Origin: Pseudomonas bananamidigenes
Lineage (GTDB): Bacteria > Pseudomonadota > Gammaproteobacteria > Pseudomonadales > Pseudomonadaceae
Direction of reading: 5' to 3'
DNA: 63,398 bases
NCBI RefSeq assembly: GCF_001679645.1
Contig: NZ_LRUN01000090.1
Coordinates: 1-63,398, forward strand
Shown here: positions 33,267 through 42,123 of the stretch, in pieces
Layout of the letters: every line of letters begins with the position of its first letter
Position numbering within the stretch: the first letter of the stretch is position 1
Program-made: the position numbers and the translations under genes
The notes under the pieces: model-generated
The model's input: only the letters and a program-made list of their open reading frames with translations
Database searches by the model: none
Told to the model about the DNA's origin: nothing

Positions 33267-33484
33267 TACTCACTCTCTTGATCTGTGGCGCCGAGACATC
33301 TATTGGCCGACGCGTGGCGCCAAGTTTATACGGCCTAAAGTCGGCAATCGACCAAAAAATCCGCTGCTGTCGACATCTTCTACGCACCTTGTAGGGCGAT
33401 TCTGAAAAACCGCTTTCCAATGCCCCTTTCCCGCCGTGGTTTCGTACCCTCTGCCGCCCGTATTACCCGACAGAGCCCGTACGA

Positions 33485-34891
33485 ATGCTCAATGACAAGG
33501 AAAGTCCCTTCACTTTGACCCTCATCGAGGGTGGCCTGAGCCTGCCGGTGCAGCGGTTTCGCGGCCATGAAGCACTGAACCGGCCCTTCCGCTTCGAGAT
33601 AGACGTCATTGGCCTGGCCCCGCCCCTGGCCCCGGCTACCCTGCTCTATGCGCCAGCCTATCTGCACCTGGGGGAGGATCATGGCATTCACGGCACCCTG
33701 CACAGTGCCAGTTGCGAACATCGCGGAGCCCATCGGATCGGTTACCAGCTGGTGCTGGCCCCCCACTTGCTGCAACTGCAACAGCAGCCCCGGCGCCGGG
33801 TGTTCACCCGATCAAGTGTTCCGGACATTCTTGAACAACTGCTCGTCGAGCATCGTCTGCCCGCGCACGGTTACCGGTTCGACCTGACGACAGGCCACTA
33901 CCCGCCGCGCCCGTTCTGCATCCAGTACGACGAATCGGACCTGGCGCTGTTGCAGCGTTTGTGCGAAGAGGAAGGCATCCACTATCACTTCGAACACCGA
34001 CCGGACGGCCATGTCGTTGTGTTCGCCGACGACAGTCTGAGCCTGGCGCAGCAAGCGGTGCCGATCCCCTTCAGCATGGAACCGGAGCCGCCGTCGCCCG
34101 CCCTCAGTTCTCTGTTTCAGCGTCACGATGCGGTCATGGTGCAAATCTCGCCCGGCGTCCGTGATCGAGGGTACTTGAGCAATGCTGACGAGGCTGCCAA
34201 TCATCCACCGGGAGACCCGCTGCCCGTGCACGGCATTGCGACGAGCGAGCAACGCTACGCCGACCAACGCAGCCGACGCCAACTGGAACGCCAGCGTTGC
34301 CGGTATCGATGTCTCCATGGCCGCAGCGACTGCACCCGGTTACTTAGTGGCCGCCTGCTGCAGGTTACAGATCATCCGGTGGGTGGGTTCAATGACCAAT
34401 GGTTGCTGACCGAGTTGCATCACCAGGGACAACAACCTTCGATTCTCGACACGACACCCGCATCCCGTCGCTACCACAACGACTTCACCGCACAGCCATG
34501 GCAGAGCGAGTTTCGACCTGCACTTCGACAACCGCGCCCGAGCATTCCGGGGTATCAACCGGCCCGGGTTCTTGGCCCGACCGGACAGCCGCCGCAATTG
34601 GACGATCAGGGACGAATCGCTGTCCGGTTATGGCCTCGACAGAGCGTGAATGCCGACGATGACGGGTTATGGCTGGCGATTGCCATGGTCGGAGGTGGCG
34701 GCCCGATCACTCGGGAAGCACTGCCCCGCGCCGGCAGTGAAGTCTGGGTGAGTTTCCTCGACAGCGATCCGGACCGCCCGATTCTGTGCCTGGACGTCGG
34801 CCACGTTCGTGCGACGCAGCCACCGTCGGAGCCGCTCGATGACGATCTGCTGCTCGACTGGCTGCTCAACCGCACCCCGCCTTCAGCCTGA
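33485..34891 (+). CDS. Short orphan VgrG-like spike protein
   Basis: A 468-residue VgrG-family protein. The gp27-like part is complete: GLSLPVQRFRGHEALNRPFRFEI near 14-36, LLQLQQQPRRRVFTRSSVPDILEQLL near 95-125, DLALLQRLCEEEGIHYHFEH near 150 and SDCTRLLSGRLLQVTDHP near 280. The gp5-like OB part follows (GRIAVRLWPRQSVNADDDGLWLAIAMVGGG near 380). It stops after LCLDVGHVRATQ, without the C-terminal beta-helix and effector extension that normal VgrG proteins (650 or more residues) have, and ends in an acidic DDDLLLDWLLNRTPPSA. No other type VI secretion gene is nearby. It may be a truncated or accessory spike. Confidence 0.8.
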   Translation: MLNDKESPFTLTLIEGGLSLPVQRFRGHEALNRPFRFEIDVIGLAPPLAPATLLYAPAYLHLGEDHGIHGTLHSASCEHRGAHRIGYQLVLAPHLLQLQQQPRRRVFTRSSVPDILEQLLVEHRLPAHGYRFDLTTGHYPPRPFCIQYDESDLALLQRLCEEEGIHYHFEHRPDGHVVVFADDSLSLAQQAVPIPFSMEPEPPSPALSSLFQRHDAVMVQISPGVRDRGYLSNADEAANHPPGDPLPVHGIATSEQRYADQRSRRQLERQRCRYRCLHGRSDCTRLLSGRLLQVTDHPVGGFNDQWLLTELHHQGQQPSILDTTPASRRYHNDFTAQPWQSEFRPALRQPRPSIPGYQPARVLGPTGQPPQLDDQGRIAVRLWPRQSVNADDDGLWLAIAMVGGGGPITREALPRAGSEVWVSFLDSDPDRPILCLDVGHVRATQPPSEPLDDDLLLDWLLNRTPPSA

Positions 34892-34894
34892 TGT

Positions 34895-36286
34895 TCAGGC
34901 CTTGTCGGCCTTGCCCGCAGCCGCTGCGAATTTCGCCAGGCGTACGTCCAGATGCCGAGGACGTCGTCCATGATCCTCGGCGCGTTCCTTGCGGCGAATC
35001 GCGTTGCGCACCATCAAGGAACCCAGATAGCGGATCGGCTCCGGCGGAAAATAGCCCAGCGGCCCGTTGACCAGCGGCGAGCGCGTCCAGGGGTTGTCGA
35101 GACCTTGCACCAGCGAGGCGAGAATCTGTCCGCCCATGTGGCACGGTCCGACGCCACTGCCGGAATAACCGAAACCGTAGAACACATTGCCGCTGGCGCT
35201 CATCTGACCGAAAAACGGCAGACCGGTGACCGAACGATCCGAAGGGCCGTTCCATGTCGCGTCGATCTTTACATCGGCGAAGGCCGGGAAGAAATCGTCG
35301 AGGCTGCGCTTGAGCAACCCGGCGTATGGCGATGGCCGGTCGAACACCGGCAACATCCGGCCGCCGTAAGCGAAGGTATTGCCACCCTTGCCGAGCATGA
35401 TCCGGCCATCCGGAGTGTTGTGGTAGTAATGCACGAAAATCCGCGAATCCAGCACGGTCACGCCGCTGGTCAGGCCGATCTCCTGCAACAGCTCCGGACG
35501 CGGTTCGGTGATCAGCATGTCGCTGGAAACGATCGCCACGCTGCGCTCGAACTGCGCAAAAGCACGGGCCATCCAGGCATTCATCGCCAGCACCACGCGA
35601 TCGGCGACCACACACCCACTGGCCGTATGAAGGCGCGCCGGACGCCCTTCCTCCAGCCCGGTCATCGCGGTGTTTTCATGGATCCTGACGCCCAGTTGCA
35701 GCGCCACCCGACGCAAGCCACGCACCAGTTTGCCCGGCTGCACGCTGGCGGCTGCCGGTGAGAACCAGCCTTCCAGATGCTTGTCGGAGCCGGCCATACG
35801 CCGGACATCGGCGACGGGACGTTGGGTGAACGAGTTGATGCCGTTGCGCTCGAGTGCCGCAATCACCGCATCGGTCGAGCCGCATTGCGCCTGATTGGTG
35901 GCGGTGTAGAGCGTACCGTCGAGGCGGTAATCGGCCTCGACACCGTAGTGCTCGCAGAACTCGCCGATGGCATGGATGCTGCGCTCGGACTCCTTGACCA
36001 GCCGTACCGCCTCTTCGACGCCGAACAGCCGCTCCAGGGTGAAATACTTCGCCGACCACGACAGCGCACAACCGCCGTTGCGCCCGCTGGCGCCGGCGCC
36101 GCAGATGTCGGCTTCGATCAGCAACACATCGAGCTCGGGGTTCTGTTGCTTGAGCATGATCGCGGTCCACAACCCGGTGTAACCGCCACCGACGATGCAC
36201 ACGTCGGTGCGCACCTCACCTTGCAGCGGCGGGCAAGGCTCGGATGTATCGAGCTGCAAGGCCTGCTCCAGCCAAAACGGTCTCAT
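34895..36286 (-). CDS. FAD-dependent amine oxidoreductase of a phosphonate locus
   Basis: A 463-residue DAO-family flavoprotein. The dinucleotide-binding motif VCIVGGGYTGLWTAIML is at about 28-44, GAGASGRNGGCALSW near 62-76, and the C-terminal FAD part GFGYSGSGVGPCHMGG near 377. DAO-family oxidases oxidise secondary or primary amines. It follows an organophosphate-type transporter in a minus-strand pair opposite phnW/phnX. Similar enzymes recur in phosphonate clusters, where some act on N-methylated or hydroxylated 2-aminoethylphosphonate; phosphonoacetaldehyde, the PhnX substrate, would then be the product. That role is inferred. The ATG at 36286 has a GGAG site. Confidence 0.85.
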   Translation of the reverse strand: MRPFWLEQALQLDTSEPCPPLQGEVRTDVCIVGGGYTGLWTAIMLKQQNPELDVLLIEADICGAGASGRNGGCALSWSAKYFTLERLFGVEEAVRLVKESERSIHAIGEFCEHYGVEADYRLDGTLYTATNQAQCGSTDAVIAALERNGINSFTQRPVADVRRMAGSDKHLEGWFSPAAASVQPGKLVRGLRRVALQLGVRIHENTAMTGLEEGRPARLHTASGCVVADRVVLAMNAWMARAFAQFERSVAIVSSDMLITEPRPELLQEIGLTSGVTVLDSRIFVHYYHNTPDGRIMLGKGGNTFAYGGRMLPVFDRPSPYAGLLKRSLDDFFPAFADVKIDATWNGPSDRSVTGLPFFGQMSASGNVFYGFGYSGSGVGPCHMGGQILASLVQGLDNPWTRSPLVNGPLGYFPPEPIRYLGSLMVRNAIRRKERAEDHGRRPRHLDVRLAKFAAAAGKADKA

Positions 36287-36359
36287 GAACATTCTCCAGT
36301 CAGTCGGCCACGGCACAGCCTGCCGCGAATGCCGCAGCAGGCCGCGAGGCAGGGTTGAT

Positions 36360-37685
36360 TCAGTTGCGCAGGGGTTTGATGGTCAGGGCCCGATTGGGCA
36401 CCGAGGCACGGGGTTCCATGACGCCGACCGGGCGACTGTTCCAGTGCGGAATCAACACCAGCGCGGAAAACAGCGCACAACCGGCGAACACGATGAACAC
36501 CGTCACCGAGTCGAAGTAGCCCGGCAGCAACCCGCCGAGTACCGCGCCGACCGAGCCGCAACCGTTGACGAATCCCGCCGCCGTGGCGCCCGCCCTGGCC
36601 TTGCCGAAATCGATGGCGGCCGCGCCGCTGATCATCGAATCCGGGCCGTACAGGGTCAGGCCCATGACAAAGAGCAAGGCCACCACCAGCAACACGCTGC
36701 CGGTGTGCAAGGCACCCATGAACAGCGCCAGCGTCACGGTCAGTGCCAGCAGGCTCAACACGCAGGCCGGCATGCGCCGGGCGCCGAACAGTTTGTCCGA
36801 GGCCAGACCGATCATGATCGGCCCGAGCAGCCCGGCAAGTTCAAACGCAGTCGGAATGATCGCCGCGCCGACCTTGCCGACTGCCGGCATCTGCTCGAAG
36901 ACGATCACCGGGCCCCACAACAGAATCGCGTAACGCGCCGGTTTCAGCAGAAAGTACGCCAGCCCCAGCACCAGCACCGTGCGGTTGCGCAGGATTTCCT
37001 TGAGCGGCTCCCAGACACTGAGCTTGCTGTCGGCAGCGGTTTGCTCGGCACTGAGTTCCGGCTCCGGCTCCACGGCGGGCAGTCCGACGTCTTCCGGTCT
37101 GTTGCGCTGAAAGATGAAGAACAACAGCGCCACCACGGCCACCACGGCCGCACTTGAAATGAACGCCGCATGCCAGCTGCCGATCAGCGTGTAAGCCCAC
37201 CAACCGGCGAACGGTGAGGCCACCAGGCCGCCGAAGGCGTAGCAGGAACTCCATAACCCGAGCACTCGCCCGCGCTGTTCGGCGGGGAAGAAACTGCCGA
37301 GGTTCTTGCACAGGCCCGACCAGCCGGTGGACTGCGCCAAGCCCTGGATCAGCATGCAGGTGGCGAAGATCGGCAATGTCGCGAAACTGCCCATCACCAA
37401 CGCCGCAGCGGCGGATATCAGCAAGCCACCGAGCACCACGACCCTGGGACCGAAGCGGTCGGCGAGCATGCCCCAGGTGAATTGCCCGATGGCGTAGGCC
37501 GCCAGGTAAATTGCATCGAGGTTGGCCATGGCCATTTTGTCGAGGGTGAAACCCGGGTCTTCGGCGATGCCCAGTTTGGCCACCGAAAAGGCTTTGCGGG
37601 TGAAATAGAACGCGGCGTAAGCGAGCCAGGTGACAGCGAAGATCTGCATGCGCCAACGCGCAAGGGTGCCGATGTGCTTGTTCAT
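36360..37685 (-). CDS. MFS transporter of the organophosphate:phosphate antiporter family
   Basis: A 441-residue 12-TM transporter of the GlpT/UhpT group. Marks of that group are YAAFYFTRKAFSVAKLGI after TM1 (near 21-38) and GWSGLCKNLGSFFPAEQRGRVLG near 118-140, with GPDSMISGAAAIDFGKARAGATAAGFVNG near 333-361. The central loop (about 195-225) is rich in Pro and Glu. Members carry small phosphorylated compounds; next to phnW, phnX and an amine oxidase, a phosphonate such as 2-aminoethylphosphonate or a derivative is the likely cargo. The ATG at 37685 matches the family start. The gene comes first, 73 bases before the oxidase gene. Confidence 0.87.
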   Translation of the reverse strand: MNKHIGTLARWRMQIFAVTWLAYAAFYFTRKAFSVAKLGIAEDPGFTLDKMAMANLDAIYLAAYAIGQFTWGMLADRFGPRVVVLGGLLISAAAALVMGSFATLPIFATCMLIQGLAQSTGWSGLCKNLGSFFPAEQRGRVLGLWSSCYAFGGLVASPFAGWWAYTLIGSWHAAFISSAAVVAVVALLFFIFQRNRPEDVGLPAVEPEPELSAEQTAADSKLSVWEPLKEILRNRTVLVLGLAYFLLKPARYAILLWGPVIVFEQMPAVGKVGAAIIPTAFELAGLLGPIMIGLASDKLFGARRMPACVLSLLALTVTLALFMGALHTGSVLLVVALLFVMGLTLYGPDSMISGAAAIDFGKARAGATAAGFVNGCGSVGAVLGGLLPGYFDSVTVFIVFAGCALFSALVLIPHWNSRPVGVMEPRASVPNRALTIKPLRN

Positions 37686-37899
37686 TGTGGTTCTGACCTC
37701 AGGGTGTGAGTGTGCCGGCAGAATCGTTAAGTAAACGCCTGTGTTTTTTATTGTTGAGCACTGCGATATCACCCCGTCCCTTCGGCGATACCGGTCAGAT
37801 GAGTCCTGCTGTTGCACGCACGGGCTCATGGCCAGCGTCACTGCCCGACCGGGCAGTCAGCGTTGGCGTGAGCGGATCAAAGCAATTACTGTTTAATAA

Positions 37900-37915
37900 A
37901 TAAAATCGATTTATC
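37900..37915. promoter_or_regulatory. Palindrome in the phosphonate LysR/MFS intergenic region
   Basis: The perfect 10-base palindrome AAATCGATTT (37903-37912) sits in an AT-rich stretch about 40 bases before the LysR start at 37956. It is a plausible operator for this LysR protein, which would control the divergent transporter and oxidase genes. Confidence 0.4.
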
Positions 37916-37955
37916 GTATTTCACAAATAAGCTCCGCTTGTTACCGAGGTCAGCC

Positions 37956-38828
37956 ATGTCGGTTTCCCACGCCCAGCTCAAAGCCTTTCATGCCGTCGCC
38001 GTACACGGAAGCTTCACCAAGGCCGCCGAACGGCTTTACCTGACGCAACCGGCGATTTCCGACCAGGTGCGCAAGCTCGAAGAACGCTTCGGCGTGTTGC
38101 TGTTCCATCGCAACAAACGCTCGGTGCGCCTGACGGATCTGGGCGAACGTTTGCTGGCAATTACCCAGCGCCTGTTCGTGGTCGAAGCCGAAGCCCAGGA
38201 GTTGTTGCAGGAATCCCAGGCCCTGCAGACCGGCAGTCTGATTTTGGCGGTGGATGCGCCGGTGCACGTGTTGCCGCAGATTGCGCGGTTCTGCGAGCGC
38301 TATCCGGGGATCAGCGTGAAGATCGAGACCGGCAATACCGATGAATCGCTGTTTCGCCTGTTCAACTATCAGGCCGATCTGGCGCTGCTCGGGCGAGATG
38401 TCAGCGATGAACGCCTGCTGTGCGTGCCGCTGCGCAATGATCCGATGGTGGCATTTGTCTCGCGCCATCATCCATGGGCCACGCGCGAATCGATCTGCCT
38501 GCAGGATCTGGACGACACACCGCTGGTACTGCGCGAACATGGCTCGGTCACCCGTCAGACCCTGGAAGAAGAAATGGCCCGCGCCGGTTTCCGCATCCGT
38601 CCGGCGATCCAGGTGGAAGGCCGGGAAGCGGCGCGGGAAGCCGTGGTTGTGGGAATTGGCGTGGGGGTGGTGTCGGCAGCGGAGTTTGGTGCGGACGCGC
38701 GGGTCTGCGCACTGCCGATCACCGATTGCACCCGGCGATTGACCGAGACACTGGTGTGCCTGCGCGAACAGAGTTCGCGGCGAGTGGTGGCGACGTTTCT
38801 TGAGATGGTTCGCGAAAGCCTTGTGTAG
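37956..38828 (+). CDS. LysR-family regulator of the phosphonate locus
   Basis: A 290-residue LysR regulator: HTH at about 4-60 (QLKAFHAVAVHGSFTKAAERLYLTQPAISDQVRKLEERFGVLLFHR) and effector domain from about 87. The ATG at 37956, after GAGG, was chosen over a TTG at 37938. It is divergent from the transporter/oxidase pair and shares the locus with a second LysR gene (38932-39792). The two are close in length and pattern (AHXXFTXAAXRL... and GHIKALEEHY/DQVRKLEERF), so one may respond to free 2-aminoethylphosphonate and the other to a derivative. That division is a guess. Confidence 0.88.
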   Translation: MSVSHAQLKAFHAVAVHGSFTKAAERLYLTQPAISDQVRKLEERFGVLLFHRNKRSVRLTDLGERLLAITQRLFVVEAEAQELLQESQALQTGSLILAVDAPVHVLPQIARFCERYPGISVKIETGNTDESLFRLFNYQADLALLGRDVSDERLLCVPLRNDPMVAFVSRHHPWATRESICLQDLDDTPLVLREHGSVTRQTLEEEMARAGFRIRPAIQVEGREAAREAVVVGIGVGVVSAAEFGADARVCALPITDCTRRLTETLVCLREQSSRRVVATFLEMVRESLV

Positions 38829-38838
38829 TCAGTTCAGG

Positions 38839-38920
38839 CCCCTTCCCGAGCAAGCTCGGTCCCACCTGGAGCCGCGGCGTGCACAAACCCTGTGGGAGCG
38901 AGCTTGCTCGCGAATGGCCG
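38839..38920. repeat. REP doublet downstream of the first phosphonate LysR gene
   Basis: A degenerate REP copy (CGAGCAAGCTCGGTCCCACC, about 38847-38867) is followed by a good inverted copy (CTGTGGGAGCGAGCTTGCTC, about 38889-38908). They lie between the two convergent LysR genes. Confidence 0.8.
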
Positions 38921-38931
38921 CGATACGGTTA

Positions 38932-39792
38932 TCAGTTGGGCGCCAACCCGAAAAACGCCTGAATCAAGCGCAATTCCCGCCGCCGCTCCACGCAGCCGAT
39001 CATATGCCGATTGACCAACCCTTCTCCCGCAATGGGAATCGCGACGACCCGGGGGTCATGACTGACCTCCACCGACGACACCACACCAACCCCCAGCTCA
39101 GCCGCCACCGCTTCGGTAACGGCCTCGCGGCTATCGAGCTCCAGCAACACCCGTGGATTGACCGATGCCTGCGCACAGGCCTGATCGAAGGTGCGACGGG
39201 TAATCGAACTCGGCTCGCGCAAGACCATGATCACCTGATCCAGCTCCTTGAGGCTCACTTCACCACGGCGTGTCGCCCATAAATGCCCCGCCGGCACCAG
39301 CGCACAGATTCGCGATTCATTCAGCGCCTGCAAGTGCAACCCCTTGCGCGGTTCGACCTCGGTCAACACGGCCACGTCTGCATGTTCCGACAACAGTGCC
39401 GCCAGGGTTTCCTGGGCATTGCCCAAACGCAGATTCACCGTGATGCCGGGATACCTCGCCCGCAGGCTGGCAAGCATCGGCATGACCATGTGCGGGCCGT
39501 CCGCCGCCACTTCGAGACGTCCGCTGAGCAATTGCCGATTGGCTTCGAGCAGCGCCTGGGCCTCTTCGGCCATGCCGAACATCGCCCGGGTGATTGCCGC
39601 CAGTTTGGTGCCCTCCTCCGTCAGTTCGACCCGACGTGCCGTCCGTCGCAACAGGGTGATCTGATAGTGCTCCTCCAGCGCCTTGATGTGCCCGGTGACC
39701 GCCGGTTGGCTGATGAACAGGCGTGCGGCGGCACGGGTGAAGCTGCCTTCCCGGGCCACGGCGTCGAAGGCGCGGAGCTGGAACAGGTTCAT
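38932..39792 (-). CDS. Second LysR-family regulator, divergent from phnW
   Basis: A 286-residue LysR regulator with the HTH MNLFQLRAFDAVAREGSFTRAAARLFISQPAVTGHIKALEEHY at residues 1-43 and an effector domain up to about 280. It is divergent from phnW (113 bases between starts), the usual position of the phnWX regulator in pseudomonads; the gap holds an AT-rich patch ACAACAAACAATTTGATTGAT near 39820-39840 that could include its site. It converges on the other LysR gene over a REP pair. Confidence 0.88.
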   Translation of the reverse strand: MNLFQLRAFDAVAREGSFTRAAARLFISQPAVTGHIKALEEHYQITLLRRTARRVELTEEGTKLAAITRAMFGMAEEAQALLEANRQLLSGRLEVAADGPHMVMPMLASLRARYPGITVNLRLGNAQETLAALLSEHADVAVLTEVEPRKGLHLQALNESRICALVPAGHLWATRRGEVSLKELDQVIMVLREPSSITRRTFDQACAQASVNPRVLLELDSREAVTEAVAAELGVGVVSSVEVSHDPRVVAIPIAGEGLVNRHMIGCVERRRELRLIQAFFGLAPN

Positions 39793-39905
39793 GAATAACC
39801 CTCACTGATGGCTGGCATAACAACAAACAATTTGATTGATGATCCGCCGAATTGCAACGTATGCCCCGTAGCTTCATCCCACAGCGCTATCGCGAGGACA
39901 CACGA

Positions 39906-41015
39906 ATGAGTACTGCCGCACCCATCCTGCTCACTCCCGGCCCGTTGACCACCTCGGCCCGCACCCGCCAGGCGATGATGGTCGACTGGGGTTCATGGGA
40001 TGACCGCTTCAATAAGCTGACCGCCAGCCTCTGTGAGCAACTGCTGGCGATCATCGACGGCGCCGACACCCACCACTGCGTGCCTTTGCAGGGCAGCGGC
40101 ACGTTCGCCGTCGAAGCCGCCATCGGCACCCTCGTCCCCCGCGACGGCAAGGTGCTGGTGCTGATCAACGGCGCCTACGGCAAGCGTCTGGCGAAAATCT
40201 GCGAAGTGCTCGGCCGCTCGTTCAGTACCTTTGAAACCGCCGAGGACGAACCGACCACCGCCGCCGACGTCGACCGCCTGCTGCGCGCCGACACGGCCAT
40301 TACCCACGTCGCGCTGATCCACTGCGAAACCAGCACCGGCATCCTCAACCCGCTGCCGGACATCGCCCAAATCGTCGAGCAACATGGCAAACGCTTGATC
40401 ATCGATGCCATGAGTTCCTTTGGTGCGCTGCCGGTGGATGCCCGGAAAGTCCCGTTCGATGCACTGATCGCCGCCTCCGGTAAATGCCTGGAAGGCGTGC
40501 CGGGCATGGGCTTCGTGTTTGCCCGCAAGGAATCCCTGGCGGCTGCCGCCGGCAACTCCCATTCGCTGGCGATGGACCTGTTCGATCAGCACAGCTACAT
40601 GCAGAAGACCGGCCAGTGGCGCTTCACCCCGCCGACCCACGTGGTCGCCGCGCTGCACGAAGCCCTGCTGCAGTACAACGAAGAAGGCGGCCTGCCGGCA
40701 CGACATGCGCGTTACGCCGCCAATTGCCAGGCGCTGATGGAAGAGATGGGCAAACTCGGCTTGCGCAGCTTCCTGCCCGCCGCGATTCAGGCGCCGATCA
40801 TCGCGACCTTTCACGCACCGAAAGATCCGCGCTACCAGTTCAAGGACTTCTACGAACGGGTCAAGGCCAAGGGTTACATCCTCTACCCCGGCAAGCTGAC
40901 TCAGGTGGAAACCTTCCGCGTCGGCTGCATCGGCCACGTCACCCCGGCGCAGATGCGCGAAGCCGTCGCGGCGGTGGGTGAAGTGCTGCGCGAGATGGAA
41001 GTCCTGGAAATTTAA
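39906..41015 (+). CDS. phnW: 2-aminoethylphosphonate:pyruvate transaminase
   Basis: A 369-residue PLP aminotransferase (class V, small-molecule type) that moves the amino group of 2-aminoethylphosphonate to pyruvate, giving phosphonoacetaldehyde and alanine. The start LLTPGPLTTS is at residues 8-17, the GSGTFAVEAAIGTL cofactor region at 63-76, and the PLP lysine is Lys193 in AASGKCLEGVPG. Length matches PhnW. The ATG at 39906 is the family start. phnX follows after a REP hairpin, 90 bases downstream. Confidence 0.95.
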   Translation: MSTAAPILLTPGPLTTSARTRQAMMVDWGSWDDRFNKLTASLCEQLLAIIDGADTHHCVPLQGSGTFAVEAAIGTLVPRDGKVLVLINGAYGKRLAKICEVLGRSFSTFETAEDEPTTAADVDRLLRADTAITHVALIHCETSTGILNPLPDIAQIVEQHGKRLIIDAMSSFGALPVDARKVPFDALIAASGKCLEGVPGMGFVFARKESLAAAAGNSHSLAMDLFDQHSYMQKTGQWRFTPPTHVVAALHEALLQYNEEGGLPARHARYAANCQALMEEMGKLGLRSFLPAAIQAPIIATFHAPKDPRYQFKDFYERVKAKGYILYPGKLTQVETFRVGCIGHVTPAQMREAVAAVGEVLREMEVLEI

Positions 41016-41028
41016 GCAACACCACAAA

Positions 41029-41065
41029 TCCCCTGTGGAGCGGGCTTGCCCGCTCCCACAGGGAC
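41029..41065. repeat. Single REP hairpin between phnW and phnX
   Basis: CCCTGTGG-AGCGGGC-TTGCCCGCTCCCACAGGG forms a long imperfect hairpin. A lone REP between two genes of one operon may affect the stability of the upstream message. Confidence 0.8.
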
Positions 41066-41105
41066 AGCGAACTCCGAATTGCTTGTTCTCACAGGAATTT
41101 CTGCC

Positions 41106-41933
41106 ATGAATTACAACAACCCTAGCAAACTGCAAGCCGCCATCCTCGACTGGGCCGGCACCGTCGTCGATTTCGGCTCTTTCGCCCCGACCCAGATCTT
41201 CGTCGAAGCCTTCGCCGAATTCGATGTTCAGGTCTCCATCGAAGAGGCTCGCGGCCCGATGGGCATGGGCAAGTGGGATCACATCCGCACCCTGTGCGAC
41301 CTGCCGCAGGTTGCCGAGCGCTATCGCAAAGTGTTCGGTCGCAACCCGACCGACGATGACGTGACCGCGATCTACAACCGCTTCATGCCGCTGCAGATCG
41401 AGAAGATCGCCGAGCACTCGGCGCTGATTCCCGGCGCGCTAGAGGCCATCGCCAACCTGCGCCGGCAAGGGATCAAGATCGGCTCATGCTCGGGCTACCC
41501 GAAACAAGTGATGGACAAAGTCGTGGCGCTGGCCGCCACCAATGGCTACGTCGCCGATCACGTCGTGGCCACCGACGAAGTGCCGAACGGCCGACCATGG
41601 CCGGCGCAGGCCCTGGCCAACGTGATTGCGCTGGGTATCGATGATGTCGCCGCCTGCGTGAAGATCGACGATACCGTGCCGGGAATCCTCGAAGGTCGCC
41701 GCGCCGGGATGTGGACGGTGGCGCTGATCTGCTCCGGCAATGCACTGGGTCTGGACTACGAAGGCTTCCGCGCACTGGGCAGCGACGCACTGGCCAGCGA
41801 ACGCAAGCGCATTCATGCACTGTTCGAAGGCTCGCGTCCTCACTACATGATCGACACCATCAGCGATTTGCCGGAAGTGATCGTCGACATCAACAAACGC
41901 TTGGCCAACGGCGAGATGCCACAAAGCAGCTGA
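41106..41933 (+). CDS. phnX: Phosphonoacetaldehyde hydrolase (phosphonatase)
   Basis: A 275-residue HAD-family phosphonatase that splits phosphonoacetaldehyde into acetaldehyde and phosphate, completing phosphonate use after PhnW. HAD motif I is AILDWAGTVVD (nucleophile Asp15), the Schiff-base lysine is Lys56 in GPMGMGKWD, and motif III/IV includes KIDDTVPGILEGRRAGMWTV near 180-200. The start codon at 41106 lies in a short A-rich stretch (TTACAACAAC). An intrinsic terminator follows the stop. Confidence 0.95.
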   Translation: MNYNNPSKLQAAILDWAGTVVDFGSFAPTQIFVEAFAEFDVQVSIEEARGPMGMGKWDHIRTLCDLPQVAERYRKVFGRNPTDDDVTAIYNRFMPLQIEKIAEHSALIPGALEAIANLRRQGIKIGSCSGYPKQVMDKVVALAATNGYVADHVVATDEVPNGRPWPAQALANVIALGIDDVAACVKIDDTVPGILEGRRAGMWTVALICSGNALGLDYEGFRALGSDALASERKRIHALFEGSRPHYMIDTISDLPEVIVDINKRLANGEMPQSS

Positions 41934-41954
41934 TTGCACAGCCTGCGGCAAAGA

Positions 41955-41991
41955 AAAACGCCGGTGTCTGCCCGACACCGGCGTTTTTTTA
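41955..41991 (+). terminator. Intrinsic terminator after phnX
   Basis: CGCCGGTGT/ACACCGGCG stem with seven T residues after it and A residues before it, so it could act in both directions. Confidence 0.9.
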
Positions 41992-42123
41992 TGGGCAAAC
42001 TGCTGATTTCGCGCAATGAAAGCATTTTCAGACACGCGCAAATCGGCCAAAGCGGATTACAGTTAAGGCATGCCGTCGCTCAAGAACGGCACGTTTCGAC
42101 CCTGATCCGTGAGGAAATACCGT

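Noticed and set aside
30978..33281. A single 767-codon protein spanning the LRR kinase, REP pair and yebC region
   Set aside because: The last 290 codons are antisense to yebC and repeat sequence. The kinase sequence itself supports an end near 32437 after a one-base correction.
33485..34891. The VgrG-like gene as part of a type VI secretion cluster or prophage tail
   Set aside because: None of the other expected genes (Hcp, sheath, ClpV, baseplate) occurs in the window.
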